A stretch of DNA of 64,000 nucleotides, taken from the NCBI RefSeq assembly GCF_011762195.1, contig NZ_JAASQK010000006.1:62001-126000 (forward strand), written 5' to 3'. Each line of letters opens with the position of its first letter. Positions within the stretch are counted from its first letter, which is position 1. This stretch comes from Sphingomonas oligoaromativorans. GTDB lineage: Bacteria; Pseudomonadota; Alphaproteobacteria; Sphingomonadales; Sphingomonadaceae. The notes under the pieces were generated by a model, which worked only from the letters and a program-made list of their open reading frames with translations, was not told the origin of the DNA and did not search any database. This document shows, one piece after another, positions 16,462 to 26,509 of this stretch. The position numbers and the translations under genes are program-made.

Positions 16462-18678
16462 ATGGGGCAGCGGCGTTGGCGGTGGAATATGGCGGTTGGC
16501 GGGGCGCTTCTGGGCGCCGCTTCGCTGGGGCTCCCGGCGCAGGCGAAGGTGAGCGTCGACACGTCCGCGCGGCTGTTCCGGCTGGACGGCGGGAACAGCA
16601 GCTATGCCTTCGGCGTCACGAAGGAGGGATTGCTCAAGGCGCTCTACTGGGGGCCGCGCCTCGCCGATTCGGATCGGCTGGAGGCGAGATCGCCGCACGA
16701 GCTTTCGAGCGTCGATCCCTCATCCTCGATCGACACGCAGGAATATCCGGGCTGGGGCGGGGGGCTCTACACCGAGCCCGCGCTCAAGGTCGCCTATCCG
16801 GACGGGGTGCGCGACGTCGTGCTCCATTATGTCTCCGCGCGGGCGGAGGGCGGCGCGATCCTCGTCGAGATGGCGGACATCGCGCGGCCGATCCATGTGA
16901 CGCTGCGCTACACGATCGACGAGGCGACCGGCATCGTCGGCCGCTCGGCGGTGATCCGCAACGAGGGCAAGGCGCCGGTCAGGATCGATCAGGCATCGTC
17001 GGCGGCGTGGTCGCTGCCGGTGGGGGACGATTATCGCCTCCATTATCTGACCGGCCGCTGGGCGTCCGAATGGACCTTGCAGGAACGACCCGTCAGCGCC
17101 GGCTCGACGGTGATCGAGAGCCGCCGGGGCTCGACCAGCCATCAGGCCAATCCGTGGTTCGCGATCGATCGCGCGGGGCTCTCCACCGAGGAGAGCGGCC
17201 CCGTCTGGTTCGGCGCGCTGGCGTGGAGCGGATCGTGGCGGATCAGCGTCGATCGCGACCCTATCGGCGACGTGCGCGTGGTCGGCGGCTTCAACCCGTT
17301 CGACTTCGCCTATCGCCTGAAGCCGGGCGCGACGCTCGAGACGCCGGTGTTCTACGCGGGCTATTCGGATCATGGCATGGGCGGCGCCTCGCGCCTGCTG
17401 CACCGCTTCGAGATCGCCAAGATCCTGCCTGAAGGGCCGACGCCGAAGCTCCGCCCGGTGCTCTACAATAGCTGGGAGGCGACCGAGTTCGCCGTCGACG
17501 AGAAGGGCCAGATGGCGCTCGCCGAGAAGGCGGCGAAGATCGGCGTCGAGCGCTTCGTGATGGACGACGGCTGGTTCGGCGCGCGCAACAGCGATCATGC
17601 GGGCTTGGGCGACTGGACCGTCAACCGCACCAAATTCCCCAACGGCCTGAAGCCGCTGATCGACAAGGTGCATTCGCTAGGCATGGAGTTCGGCCTGTGG
17701 GTCGAGCCCGAGATGGTGAACCCGGACAGCGATCTTTACCGCAAGCACCCCGACTGGGTGATCTCCATGCCCGGCCGGCCGCGCACCGAGCAGCGCAACC
17801 AGCTCGTTCTCAACCTCGCCCGGCAGGACGTGCGGGATTATGTGCTGAAGGCGGTCGACGATCTGGTCAGCCAGAACGACATCGCCTTCCTGAAGTGGGA
17901 TCACAACCGCAACTGGTCCGAGCCCGGCTGGCCCGGCGTCGATCCGCAGGATCAGCAGCAGCTCTATGTCGCCTATGTCCGCAACCTCTACGGCATCTTC
18001 GCGGAACTCCGGAAGCGGCACCCGAAGCTGGAGATCGAAAGCTGCTCGGGCGGCGGTGGCCGGGTCGATCTTGGCATCATGGGGCTGACCGACGAGGTCT
18101 GGCCGTCGGACAACACCGATCCCTATGACCGGCTGACCATCCAGGACGGCTTCACCCATGCCTATACGCCGGCGGTGATGATGGCCTGGGTGACGGACAG
18201 CCCGAACTGGGTGAACAACCGCAGCACCTCGCTCAAATATCGCTTCCTGTCCTCGATGCAGGGGGGCTTGGGCATCGGCGCCAACCTCAACAAATGGGCG
18301 GACGGTGATTTTGCCGAGGCCGCCAAGCTGGTCGCCGCCTACAAGCAGGTGCGCCAGACGGTGCAGCAGGGCGATCTCTATCGCCTCATCAGCCCGCAGA
18401 ACGGATCGGAGCGTTCGGCCACCTTCTCCGTCTCGCGCGACAAGCGGCAGGCGGTGCTGTTCGCTTTCCTCCATTCGAGCACCAAGATCGACGTGCTGCC
18501 CAGGATCCATGTCGCGGGGCTCGACCCCGAGCGGCGCTATCGCGTGCGTGCGATCGACGCGGCCGCCTCGGCGGACGATCCCGTCCAGAGCGGCGCCTAC
18601 TGGATGAACGCGGGCATCGACGTGCCGATGAAGGGCGATTTCCAGGCCGAGGGCCGGGTCTTCGAGGCGGTCGACTGA
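16462..18678 (+). CDS. Secreted alpha-galactosidase, GH36
   Basis: A 738-residue glycoside hydrolase with a signal peptide (MAVGGALLGAASLGLPAQA). The N-terminal beta domain is followed by the GH36 barrel: VMDDGWFG, GLWVEPEMV, FLKWDHNR with nucleophile Asp480, and WPSDNTDPYD with acid/base Asp550. ESCSGGGGR is also typical of the family. It cleaves terminal alpha-galactose from melibiose, raffinose-type sugars or galactomannan side chains, here probably in the periplasm. Of the two nearby ATGs, the one at 16462 has GGAGG nine bases upstream. It is divergent from the TonB receptor-galM operon. Confidence 0.94.
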   Translation: MGQRRWRWNMAVGGALLGAASLGLPAQAKVSVDTSARLFRLDGGNSSYAFGVTKEGLLKALYWGPRLADSDRLEARSPHELSSVDPSSSIDTQEYPGWGGGLYTEPALKVAYPDGVRDVVLHYVSARAEGGAILVEMADIARPIHVTLRYTIDEATGIVGRSAVIRNEGKAPVRIDQASSAAWSLPVGDDYRLHYLTGRWASEWTLQERPVSAGSTVIESRRGSTSHQANPWFAIDRAGLSTEESGPVWFGALAWSGSWRISVDRDPIGDVRVVGGFNPFDFAYRLKPGATLETPVFYAGYSDHGMGGASRLLHRFEIAKILPEGPTPKLRPVLYNSWEATEFAVDEKGQMALAEKAAKIGVERFVMDDGWFGARNSDHAGLGDWTVNRTKFPNGLKPLIDKVHSLGMEFGLWVEPEMVNPDSDLYRKHPDWVISMPGRPRTEQRNQLVLNLARQDVRDYVLKAVDDLVSQNDIAFLKWDHNRNWSEPGWPGVDPQDQQQLYVAYVRNLYGIFAELRKRHPKLEIESCSGGGGRVDLGIMGLTDEVWPSDNTDPYDRLTIQDGFTHAYTPAVMMAWVTDSPNWVNNRSTSLKYRFLSSMQGGLGIGANLNKWADGDFAEAAKLVAAYKQVRQTVQQGDLYRLISPQNGSERSATFSVSRDKRQAVLFAFLHSSTKIDVLPRIHVAGLDPERRYRVRAIDAAASADDPVQSGAYWMNAGIDVPMKGDFQAEGRVFEAVD

Positions 18679-18738
18679 GGCTTCAAATCCGGCGGACTTT
18701 TCTCCATCATGCGCCCTCTCTCTTGGATGGAGCGGCGC

Positions 18739-19824
18739 ATGAGGAGTGTCCGGGGCCGGGGTCTTGTTCTGGCCGTCACGCTGGGCTCGCTGATCCTCGC
18801 AGGCTGCGTCCATCGCAAGCATACGCCGCCGTCCCGCGTCTATTATCGCGGGCCGGCGAGCGATCATTTCGACGGCCAGCGCTTCTTCAATCCCGATGGC
18901 GAGTCCGGCACGGGCGGGCCGCGCAACTATCACGCCTCCGATTTCGTCCGCATCGCGACGGGGCGCACGCACAAGCCCTTCTGGCCCAAGGTGCCCGTGC
19001 AGCAGACGGTGCCGCCGAGGCGCGTCGAGGGCATGGCGATGCGCGTCACCTGGATCGGCCACGCGACCACGCTGCTCCAGACGCAGGGGCTCAACATCCT
19101 GATCGATCCGGTATGGGCGTGGCGGGATTCGCCGGTCCAGCTCGTCGGCCCCAAGCGGGTGCGCAAGCCGGGCGTGCGGCTGCACGATCTGCCGCCGATC
19201 GACCTGATCCTCATCAGCCACAACCATTACGACCATCTCGACATGCGCGCGCTCGGCTATCTCGCCCGGCGCGACCATCCGACGATCCTGACCGGCCTCG
19301 GCAATGACCGGCTGATCGCGGAGCATCATATCGAGGCGAAGGCCGGCGACTGGGGCGCGAGCTTCCCCATCCGCCCCGGCATCACGGTGACGCTCACCCG
19401 CGCGCACCACTGGAGCGCACGCTGGATCGACGACATGGACCGGGCGCTGTGGGTGGGCTTCCGCATCGGGCTGCCGGGGGGCGACGTCTATTATGCCGGC
19501 GACACCGGGCCGGGCGACATGCGCTGGGCGACGGAGGCGAAGGGCGCCGCGCCGATCCGCTTCGCGCTGCTGCCGATCGCGCCCTATCACATGACCGGCC
19601 GCCAGACCGGCAACCACATCATGCCCGAGCAGGCGGTGACCGCCTTCCGGCAGATCGGCGCGGCCTATGCGCTGGGCGTCCATTGGGGCACGTTCGAGCT
19701 GGGCAGCGAGCCGATCAACGATCCGCCCAGGCGGCTGGACGAGACGCTCGCCGCCAACGGGATCGCCCCCGGTCGCTTCCGCACGCTCGATGCCGGACAA
19801 GGCTGGGCCATCCCTGAATTGTAG
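18739..19824 (+). CDS. Metallo-beta-lactamase-fold hydrolase, lipoprotein (NAPE-PLD/UlaG-like)
   Basis: About 361 residues. The chosen start at 18739 has GGAG six bases upstream and gives a compact lipoprotein signal ending LILAGC; two earlier ATGs would lengthen it without ribosome sites. TWIGHATTLLQTQGLNILIDPVW and SHNHYDHLD carry the metal-binding His/Asp set, with further metal ligands in RAHHWSAR, YYAGDTG and GVHWGTF. This arrangement matches the N-acyl-phosphatidylethanolamine-phospholipase-D-like branch of the fold. It probably sits on a membrane facing the periplasm. The substrate is unknown. Confidence 0.87.
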   Translation: MRSVRGRGLVLAVTLGSLILAGCVHRKHTPPSRVYYRGPASDHFDGQRFFNPDGESGTGGPRNYHASDFVRIATGRTHKPFWPKVPVQQTVPPRRVEGMAMRVTWIGHATTLLQTQGLNILIDPVWAWRDSPVQLVGPKRVRKPGVRLHDLPPIDLILISHNHYDHLDMRALGYLARRDHPTILTGLGNDRLIAEHHIEAKAGDWGASFPIRPGITVTLTRAHHWSARWIDDMDRALWVGFRIGLPGGDVYYAGDTGPGDMRWATEAKGAAPIRFALLPIAPYHMTGRQTGNHIMPEQAVTAFRQIGAAYALGVHWGTFELGSEPINDPPRRLDETLAANGIAPGRFRTLDAGQGWAIPEL

Positions 19825-20085
19825 GGATTTATATCGAGTCATATGCTCATATTGTATGGATTTGTGGCACTGCTGAATACGGAATTGCGCGTAATTCTGT
19901 GAGTTTGTACGGGTAATTGCAAATTACGTCCGGCTTCGATGCCGGTTTTGCATCCAGACAATCATTGCAAATGTATGCATGCATGGATATCGGCCCATGC
20001 AAAGGGCATCGCCCTCCCGTCGATTCGGTTTGTGGCGGCCCGGAGATGCGGCCGGCCGTGCCGGATGCATCGAAGGATTGCCGTG
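19825..20085 (+). promoter_or_regulatory. AT-rich upstream region of the cyo operon
   Basis: About 260 bases, clearly richer in A/T than the surroundings, between the MBL-fold gene and cyoA. It holds GAATT-N6-AATTC (19882-19897), GTAATT-GCA-AATTAC (19913-19927) and ATGCATGCAT (19975-19984), all inverted repeats that could bind regulators. A hairpin with a T run at 19930-19949 is listed separately. I could not pick a convincing -35/-10 pair. Confidence 0.4.
19930..19949 (+). terminator. Hairpin with T run, possible terminator upstream of cyoA
   Basis: CCGGC-TTCGAT-GCCGG followed by TTTT forms a short GC hairpin with a weak U tract. It may end transcripts from the MBL-fold gene 105 bases upstream or act in the cyo leader. 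Confidence 0.4.
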
Positions 20086-21003
20086 GTGACATTCAAGACC
20101 TCAGCCGGAGTGCTTCGTGCGAGGCGCAAGCTGGCTCCGCTCGCCTTGCTGGCGCTGGGCGGCTGCCGTTTCGAGCTGTTCGATCCGCAGGGCGCGATCG
20201 GCGAGCAGGAGAAGTCGCTGATCCTGATCGCGAGCGGGCTGATGCTGCTGGTCGTGATCCCGGTCATCATCCTGACGCTGGTTTTCGCGTGGCATTATCG
20301 CGCGTCCAACACCCGCGCGAACTATCAGCCGAAATGGCATCACTCGACCGCGATCGAGCTGGTGGTCTGGTCGATCCCCTGCATGATCGTCGCCTTCCTG
20401 GGCGTGCTGATCTGGCGCACGTCCCACACGCTCGATCCCTATAGGCCGCTGGAATCCAAGGCTACGCCTGTCCGCGTCGAAGTGGTGGCGCTCGATTGGA
20501 AGTGGCTGTTCATCTATCCCGATTACGGCGTCGCCTCGGTCAACCGGCTGGCGATCCCGGCCGGCCATCCGATCGATTTCAAGCTCACCTCGCAGTCGAT
20601 GATGAACAGCTTCTTCATCCCGGAGCTGGGCAGCCAGGTCTACGCGATGGCGGGGATGCAGACGCAGCTCCACCTGATCGCGGACAAGCCCGGCACCTAT
20701 CGCGGCCTGTCCTCGGCGTTCAGCGGCCCCGGCTTCTCGGACATGCATTTCGACACGATCGCCACCGACGAGCGCGGCTTCCAGCAATGGGTGGGGCAGG
20801 CCTCGGCCTCGCCGCTGACGCTCGACAAGGGCAGCTACGCCACGCTTGCGAAGCCCAGCGAGAAGAACCCGGTCCGCATTTACGGCCGCGTTTCGCCGGG
20901 GCTCTTCGACGGGATCGTCAACCAGTACATGGCCGCCCCGAACCAAGGCGCCACGCCGATGAAGGCCATGGCCATGCGCCACGACGCCACGGCCTCGGAG
21001 TAA
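20086..21003 (+). CDS. cyoA: Ubiquinol oxidase subunit II
   Basis: About 305 residues, a lipoprotein by its LALLALGGC lipobox, with two membrane segments (about residues 45-68 and 87-108) and a periplasmic cupredoxin domain. [20 protein letters not shown] lacks the Cys pair of CuA, which marks a quinol rather than cytochrome c oxidase. It assembles with CyoBCD to oxidise ubiquinol and pump protons. The start is uncertain: AAGGA lies five bases before a GTG at 20083 and eight before a GTG at 20086, and I take the latter. An ATG at 20065 has no good ribosome site. Confidence 0.92.
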   Translation: MTFKTSAGVLRARRKLAPLALLALGGCRFELFDPQGAIGEQEKSLILIASGLMLLVVIPVIILTLVFAWHYRASNTRANYQPKWHHSTAIELVVWSIPCMIVAFLGVLIWRTSHTLDPYRPLESKATPVRVEVVALDWKWLFIYPDYGVASVNRLAIPAGHPIDFKLTSQSMMNSFFIPELGSQVYAMAGMQTQLHLIADKPGTYRGLSSAFSGPGFSDMHFDTIATDERGFQQWVGQASASPLTLDKGSYATLAKPSEKNPVRIYGRVSPGLFDGIVNQYMAAPNQGATPMKAMAMRHDATASE

Positions 21004-21010
21004 ACATCAC

Positions 21011-22987
21011 ATGCTCGGAAAACTCACGCTCGATGCGGTCCCGTGGCACGAGCCCATCATCATGGGCACGGGCGCGGTGGTCGCGCTCGGAGGGCTGGCG
21101 GTGCTCGCCGCACTCACATATTTCCGCCTGTGGGGGCCGCTGTGGCGGGACTGGATCACGTCGGTCGATCACAAGAAGATCGGCGTGATGTATATCGTCC
21201 TCGCGCTGGTGATGCTGCTGCGCGGCTTCGCGGACGCGATCATGATGCGCCTGCAGCAGGCGTTCGCCGCCAACGACGCCGCCGGCTTCCTGCCGCCGCA
21301 TCATTACGACCAGATCTTCACGGCGCACGGCGTCATCATGATCTTCTTCGTGGCGACGCCGCTGATCCTCGGGCTGATGAACGTCATCGTGCCGCTCCAG
21401 ATCGGCGCGCGCGACGTGGCCTTTCCCTTCGTCAACTCGCTGAGCTTCTGGCTCTCCGCGTTCGGCGCGGTGCTGGTGATGGCGTCGATGTGGATCGGCG
21501 ACTTCGCGGCGACCGGCTGGGTGGCCTATCCGCCGCTCTCGGAGTTGGGATATAGCCCGACCACGGGCGTCGACTATTATATCTGGTCGCTCCAGATATC
21601 GGGCCTCGGCACGACGCTGACCGGGATCAACTTCATCGTCACGATCCTGAGGATGCGCGCGCCCGGCATGAGGCTGATGCAGATGCCGGTGTTCACCTGG
21701 ACGGCGCTCATCACCAACATCCTGATCGTCGCCGTCTTCCCGGTGCTGACCGCCACGCTCGCGCTGCTGACGGCGGACCGCTATCTGGGGATGCACTTCT
21801 TCACCAACGAGCTTGGTGGGAATGCGATGATGTACATCAACCTCATCTGGGTCTGGGGCCACCCGGAGGTGTATATCCTGATCCTGCCGGCGTTCGGCGC
21901 CTTCTCGGAGATCGTGCCCACCTTCTCGGGCAAGCCGCTGTTCGGCTACAAATCGATGGTCTACGCCACCTCGTCGATCGGCGTGCTGAGCTTCTTCGTG
22001 TGGCTGCACCACTTCTTCACGATGGGCTCGGGCGCGAACGTCAACGCCTTCTTCGGCATCATGACGAGCATCATCTCGATCCCGACCGGCGTGAAGCTGT
22101 TCAACTGGCTGTTCACGATGTTCCGCGGCCGCATCCGCTATCACACGTCGGTGCTGTGGACGGTGGGCTTCATGGTCACCTTCGCGGTCGGCGGCATGAC
22201 CGGCGTGCTGCTGGCGGTGCCGGGCGCGGACTTCGTGCTGCACAACTCGCTGTTCCTCGTCGCCCACTTCCACAACGTCATCATCGGCGGCGTGGTGTTC
22301 GGCTGCCTCGCGGGCATCAGCTTCTGGTTCCCCAAGGTGTTCGGCTTCACCCTCAACGAGTTCTGGGGGAAGGTCTCCTTCTGGTGCTGGCTCGTCGGCT
22401 ACTGGCTGGCCTTCACGCCGCTCTATCTGCTCGGCTTCAAGGGCATGACGCGGCGCATGAACCATTATGACCATGCCGACTGGCATCCCTATCTGATCGT
22501 CGCGCTGATCGGCGCGGTCATCATCGGGATGGGCATCCTGTCGCTGCTGATCCAGTTCTATGTCAGCATCCGCGACCGCGAGCAGAACCGCGATCTCACG
22601 GGCGACCCGTGGGACGCGCGCAGCCTGGAATGGGGGACGGCCTCGCCCGCGCCCTTCTACAACTTCGCGGTGCTGCCCGAGATCAGCTCGGTCGAGCAGC
22701 ATTGGGCGGACAAGGAAAGCGGCCGCAACCTCATCCAGCCGACCCGCTATGAGGACATCCACATGCCCCGCAACACGGGCACGGGCTTCATCATCTCGGC
22801 GTTCGGCTTCGTGCTGTGCTTCGCGATGGTGTGGCACATGTGGGCGATCGCCGGCGTCAGCCTGCTCGGCGTGATCGGCACCTTCCTGTTCCGCGCCTAT
22901 GATCGCGACGTCGATTACTGGGTGCCCGCCGCCGAGGTCGAGGCGATCGAGAATGCGCGCTACGCCCTCCTGAAGAAGGCCGCCTGA
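21011..22987 (+). CDS. cyoB: Ubiquinol oxidase subunit I
   Basis: A 658-residue heme-copper oxidase catalytic subunit with about 14-15 membrane helices, close to the E. coli CyoB length. Ligands visible are the His in [10 protein letters not shown] (heme b), [15 protein letters not shown] (CuB His and the Tyr cross-link region), [10 protein letters not shown] (two CuB His) and [11 protein letters not shown] (heme His pair). It reduces O2 to water with proton pumping. It starts seven bases after cyoA and ends one base before cyoC. Confidence 0.96.
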   Translation: MLGKLTLDAVPWHEPIIMGTGAVVALGGLAVLAALTYFRLWGPLWRDWITSVDHKKIGVMYIVLALVMLLRGFADAIMMRLQQAFAANDAAGFLPPHHYDQIFTAHGVIMIFFVATPLILGLMNVIVPLQIGARDVAFPFVNSLSFWLSAFGAVLVMASMWIGDFAATGWVAYPPLSELGYSPTTGVDYYIWSLQISGLGTTLTGINFIVTILRMRAPGMRLMQMPVFTWTALITNILIVAVFPVLTATLALLTADRYLGMHFFTNELGGNAMMYINLIWVWGHPEVYILILPAFGAFSEIVPTFSGKPLFGYKSMVYATSSIGVLSFFVWLHHFFTMGSGANVNAFFGIMTSIISIPTGVKLFNWLFTMFRGRIRYHTSVLWTVGFMVTFAVGGMTGVLLAVPGADFVLHNSLFLVAHFHNVIIGGVVFGCLAGISFWFPKVFGFTLNEFWGKVSFWCWLVGYWLAFTPLYLLGFKGMTRRMNHYDHADWHPYLIVALIGAVIIGMGILSLLIQFYVSIRDREQNRDLTGDPWDARSLEWGTASPAPFYNFAVLPEISSVEQHWADKESGRNLIQPTRYEDIHMPRNTGTGFIISAFGFVLCFAMVWHMWAIAGVSLLGVIGTFLFRAYDRDVDYWVPAAEVEAIENARYALLKKAA

Positions 22988-22988
22988 G

Positions 22989-23603
22989 ATGAGCAGCCCG
23001 GTTACCACCATCGACGCGGGCCATGGCGATCACGGCCATGGCCATGATGCCGGGGGCAACACCGTCCTCGGTTTCTGGATCTACCTGATGAGCGACTGCC
23101 TCATCTTCGCGATCCTGTTCGCCACCTTCGGCGTGCTGGCCTCCAGCTATGCCGGCGGCCCGACCGGCAAGGAGCTGTTCGACCTGCCCTATGTGGCGGG
23201 CGAGACGCTGATCCTGCTGGTCAGCAGCTTCACCTTCGGCGTGGCGATGCTCAACATGGCCGCGCGCAAGACGGAGAGCGTCATCAGTTGGCTGCTGGCG
23301 ACCTTCCTGCTCGGCACCGGCTTCATCTGGATGGAGGTGCGCGAGTTCACCCACCTGATCGCGGAGCATGCCGGGCCGGATCGCAGCGCCTTCCTCTCGG
23401 CCTATTTCACGCTGGTCGGCACGCACGGCCTGCATGTCACCGCGGGCCTGCTGTGGCTGGTGACGATGATGCATCAGGTGGCGCGCTATGGCCTCGACGG
23501 CATCGTCCGCCGCCGGCTCGCCTGCCTCAGCCTGTTCTGGCACTTCCTCGATCTGGTGTGGATCTGCGTCTTCACCTTCGTCTATCTGCGCGGGGTATTG
23601 TGA
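22989..23603 (+). CDS. cyoC: Ubiquinol oxidase subunit III
   Basis: A 204-residue membrane protein with five hydrophobic segments and the subunit III signature around FIWMEVREFTHL and HGLHVTAGLLWL, ending WHFLDLVWICVFTFVYL. A His-rich start (GHGDHGHGHD) precedes the first helix. It stabilises the oxidase core. The stop overlaps the cyoD start (TGATG). Confidence 0.95.
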   Translation: MSSPVTTIDAGHGDHGHGHDAGGNTVLGFWIYLMSDCLIFAILFATFGVLASSYAGGPTGKELFDLPYVAGETLILLVSSFTFGVAMLNMAARKTESVISWLLATFLLGTGFIWMEVREFTHLIAEHAGPDRSAFLSAYFTLVGTHGLHVTAGLLWLVTMMHQVARYGLDGIVRRRLACLSLFWHFLDLVWICVFTFVYLRGVL

Positions 23604-23974
23604 TGTCGACCGCCCATTCCCAGCCCCATGCCGACGACGGCGCGCATGGCAGCCTGGCCTCCTACACCATCGGCTTCCTGCTCTCGCTGGCGCTGACCGG
23701 CCTGTCCTTCGGGGCGGTGATGAGCGGGGCGGTGCCGCACGCGATGATCCTGCCGGCGATCGTGGGCCTCGCGGTGGTGCAGCTCCTCGTGCAGCTCGTG
23801 CTGTTCCTGCATCTGGGCAGCGCGCCCTCGCAGCGCGGCAACAGCGTGATCTTCCTGCTCACCGCCGCGCTGATCGCGATCCTCGTCTCGGGATCGCTGT
23901 GGGTGATGCACAACGCCAATCTCAACATGATGCCGATGCAGATGTCCGCCGAGCACGCCATGGCCCACGAGTGA
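23603..23974 (+). CDS. cyoD: Ubiquinol oxidase subunit IV
   Basis: A 123-residue protein with three membrane segments (SYTIGFLLSLALTGLSF, ILPAIVGLAVVQLLVQL, SVIFLLTAALIAILVSG) and FLHLGS between helices 2 and 3, matching CyoD. It assists assembly of the bo3 oxidase. It is the last cyo gene here; no cyoE heme O synthase follows, so that gene must be elsewhere. Confidence 0.93.
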   Translation: MSTAHSQPHADDGAHGSLASYTIGFLLSLALTGLSFGAVMSGAVPHAMILPAIVGLAVVQLLVQLVLFLHLGSAPSQRGNSVIFLLTAALIAILVSGSLWVMHNANLNMMPMQMSAEHAMAHE

Positions 23975-24049
23975 CGGCCCGGCCTTTGCGTGCCCCGGTA
24001 TGGCGTGTTAGCCACGCCCCATGCTGAAAAGCCCTGTGAGATAGCGGCC

Positions 24050-25438
24050 ATGCCGTCCTGGCAACCGAGGCTCGTCGAGAATGCCCGGATGAAATATCTG
24101 GGCATCGTGGAGGCGCTGGAGGCGGACCTGCGCTCCGGGCGGGTGGCGCAGGGCGACCGCCTGCCTTCGCAGCGCGCCATCGCCGAGGCGCTGAAGGTCG
24201 ATCTCACCACCGTCACGCGCGCGTTCAACGAGGCGCGGCGGCGCGGGCTGGTCGACGCCCATGCCGGTCGCGGCACCTTCATCCGCGAGGATCTGGAACA
24301 GGAGCCGGCCCGCTTCTTCGACGGGGCGCCCCGGCTCGATCTCAGCATGAACATCCCGCCGCAGCCGGTGGCGGCCCAGCTCGGCACCCGCATCCCGGAA
24401 GGGATCGCCCGGCTCCTGTCGAGCCCGCGCGGGATGCTGCATCTCCATTATCAGGAGAGCACCGGCGCCGAGGCGGATCGCATGGCGGCGGCGGCCTGGC
24501 TCAGGGCGCGGATGGAGGCGGTGCCCGCCAGCCGCATCCTCGTGACCGGCGGCGCGCAGAGCGCCCTGTTCGCGCTGTGCGAGACGCTGTTCCGCCCCGG
24601 CGACCGCATCGCGGCGGGCGCGCTCACCTATCCGGGGCTCAAGGCGATCGCGGCGCAGACCGGCCTGATCCTGATGCCGCTCGCGATGGACGGGGAGGGG
24701 ATCATCCCCGACGCGTTCGAGGAGGCCTGCCGCACCACGCCGCCGCACGCGCTCTACGTCATCCCGGCGATCGACAACCCCACCACCGCCACGATGCCGG
24801 AGGAGCGGCGGCGCCAGCTCGTCGCCATCGCGCGGCGCTTCGGGGTGGCGATCGTCGAGGACGATCCCTATTCGCCGCTGCTCGACCAGCCGATCCCCTC
24901 CTTCGCGGATATCGCGGGGGATATCACCTGGCATGTCGCGACATTGTCCAAATGCGCCACGCCGGCGCTGAGGATCGCCTATGTCGTGGCGCCGGGCGGC
25001 GCGCAGGCGCTGCGGCTGGCGGGGGTGTTGCGCGCGACCAACCTGATGGCCTCGCCGCTGACGGCGGCGCTCGCCTCGCAATGGATCGGGGACGATCGGC
25101 TGCGCGCGATCACCACCGCCATCCGCGCCGAGAATCGCGAGCGGCAGAAGCTCGCCGCCGCCATTCTCGCCGGTCAGGACATGGCGGCCGATCCGCGCGG
25201 CCATCATCTCTGGCTGCGCCTGCCCGCGCACTGGCGGGCCGCCGACTTCGCCGACCATGCCGACCGGCTGGGCGTGGGGATCGTGCCCAGCACGGCCTTC
25301 TCGGTCGGCCCTCCGCCGGTCGAGGCGGTGCGCGTCTCGCTCGGCGTCGCGCCGGACAGGGCGGTGCTGGAGGATGCGCTGACGGTGCTCTCCGGCCTGC
25401 TCGCCCAGCCCTCGCTGGGCGTGCGCGCGGTCGTCTAG
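24050..25438 (+). CDS. MocR-type regulator: GntR helix-turn-helix plus aminotransferase domain
   Basis: A 462-residue fusion. The N-terminal winged helix (about residues 12-80) includes [19 protein letters not shown] and [13 protein letters not shown]. The remainder is a fold-type-I PLP aminotransferase: [32 protein letters not shown] and the PLP lysine Lys301 in [14 protein letters not shown]. Such proteins are transcription factors that sense PLP or an amine, not free enzymes. Its target is unknown; nearest neighbours are the cyo operon and the convergent luciferase-like gene. The start at 24050 gives the usual compact N-terminus. Confidence 0.9.
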   Translation: MPSWQPRLVENARMKYLGIVEALEADLRSGRVAQGDRLPSQRAIAEALKVDLTTVTRAFNEARRRGLVDAHAGRGTFIREDLEQEPARFFDGAPRLDLSMNIPPQPVAAQLGTRIPEGIARLLSSPRGMLHLHYQESTGAEADRMAAAAWLRARMEAVPASRILVTGGAQSALFALCETLFRPGDRIAAGALTYPGLKAIAAQTGLILMPLAMDGEGIIPDAFEEACRTTPPHALYVIPAIDNPTTATMPEERRRQLVAIARRFGVAIVEDDPYSPLLDQPIPSFADIAGDITWHVATLSKCATPALRIAYVVAPGGAQALRLAGVLRATNLMASPLTAALASQWIGDDRLRAITTAIRAENRERQKLAAAILAGQDMAADPRGHHLWLRLPAHWRAADFADHADRLGVGIVPSTAFSVGPPPVEAVRVSLGVAPDRAVLEDALTVLSGLLAQPSLGVRAVV

Positions 25439-26424
25439 CGCAGGTCCGCCATCAGCTCGGCGATCAGCTCGAAGGAGCGGAGCCGGGCCTGATGGTCGTA
25501 GACGTCGGAGACGATGGTGAACTCATCCGCGCCCGTCTCGAAGGACAGCATCTCCAGCCCCTTGCGCACGGTTTCCTTCGATCCGACGATCGAGCGCGAC
25601 AGCATCCGCATCGCCTGCGCCTTCTCGATCGGGGACCAATAGGCCTCGATATCGTCGATCGGCGGCTGGCTCAGCCCGCGGGCGCCGCGGAAGAGATTGG
25701 CGAAGGACATCTTCTGCGTGGTGGCGAGGCGTTCGGCTGCCGCGTCGCTGTCGGCGGCGATGATGTTGACGCCGATCGCCGCATAGGGCTTCGCGAGCTG
25801 CTTCGACGGGCGGAACGTGTCGCGATAGATGCGCAGCGCGTCGTTCAGCATGTCGGGCGCGAAGTGCGAGGCGAAGCCGTAGGGCAGCCCCAGATGCGCG
25901 GCGAGCTGCGCGCCGAAGGTGCTGGAGCCCAATATCCAGAGCGGCACCTCGGTGCCCGCGCCGGGGGTCGCGCGGATGGTCTGGCCCTCCTCCGGCGGGG
26001 CGAGGAACGCCTGAAGCTCCAGCACGTCCTGCGGGAAATGATCGGCCGTGGCGGGCGCGCGGCGCAGCGCGCGCAGCGTCGCCTGATCGGTGCCCGGCGC
26101 GCGGCCGAGGCCGAGATCGATGCGGCCGGGGAAGAGGCTCGCCAGCGTGCCGAACTGCTCGGCGATGATGAGCGGCGCATGGTTGGGCAGCATGATCCCG
26201 CCCGAGCCGACGCGGATCGTGCTGGTGCCCGCCGCGATATGCTGGATCGCGAGCGCGGTGGCGGAACTCGCGATGCCGGGCATGTTGTGATGCTCGGCCA
26301 CCCAGAAGCGGGTATAGCCCCAGCGCTCGGCATGAGCGGCGAGGTCGCGCGCCCGGTCGAGGGCTTCGCGCACCCCCCAGTCCTGCCCGACGCGGACGAG
26401 ATCGAGGATCGAGAACCGGGGCAT
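25435..26424 (-). CDS. LLM-class flavin-dependent oxidoreductase (luciferase-like)
   Basis: A 329-residue bacterial-luciferase-like TIM barrel. [54 protein letters not shown] and [22 protein letters not shown] are typical of the group that includes E. coli YhbW. It likely uses FMN(H2); the substrate is unknown. AGGAG lies seven bases before the ATG at 26424. Its stop overlaps the MocR gene stop. Confidence 0.9.
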   Translation of the reverse strand: MPRFSILDLVRVGQDWGVREALDRARDLAAHAERWGYTRFWVAEHHNMPGIASSATALAIQHIAAGTSTIRVGSGGIMLPNHAPLIIAEQFGTLASLFPGRIDLGLGRAPGTDQATLRALRRAPATADHFPQDVLELQAFLAPPEEGQTIRATPGAGTEVPLWILGSSTFGAQLAAHLGLPYGFASHFAPDMLNDALRIYRDTFRPSKQLAKPYAAIGVNIIAADSDAAAERLATTQKMSFANLFRGARGLSQPPIDDIEAYWSPIEKAQAMRMLSRSIVGSKETVRKGLEMLSFETGADEFTIVSDVYDHQARLRSFELIAELMADLR

Positions 26425-26509
26425 ATACGCGCTCCTGAAAGGCCGCCGGAACGGGCGTCCGGCAAGGTGTGGCCCTTCATGTAGGAAGGCGGATCGCGCC
26501 CGGTAGACC

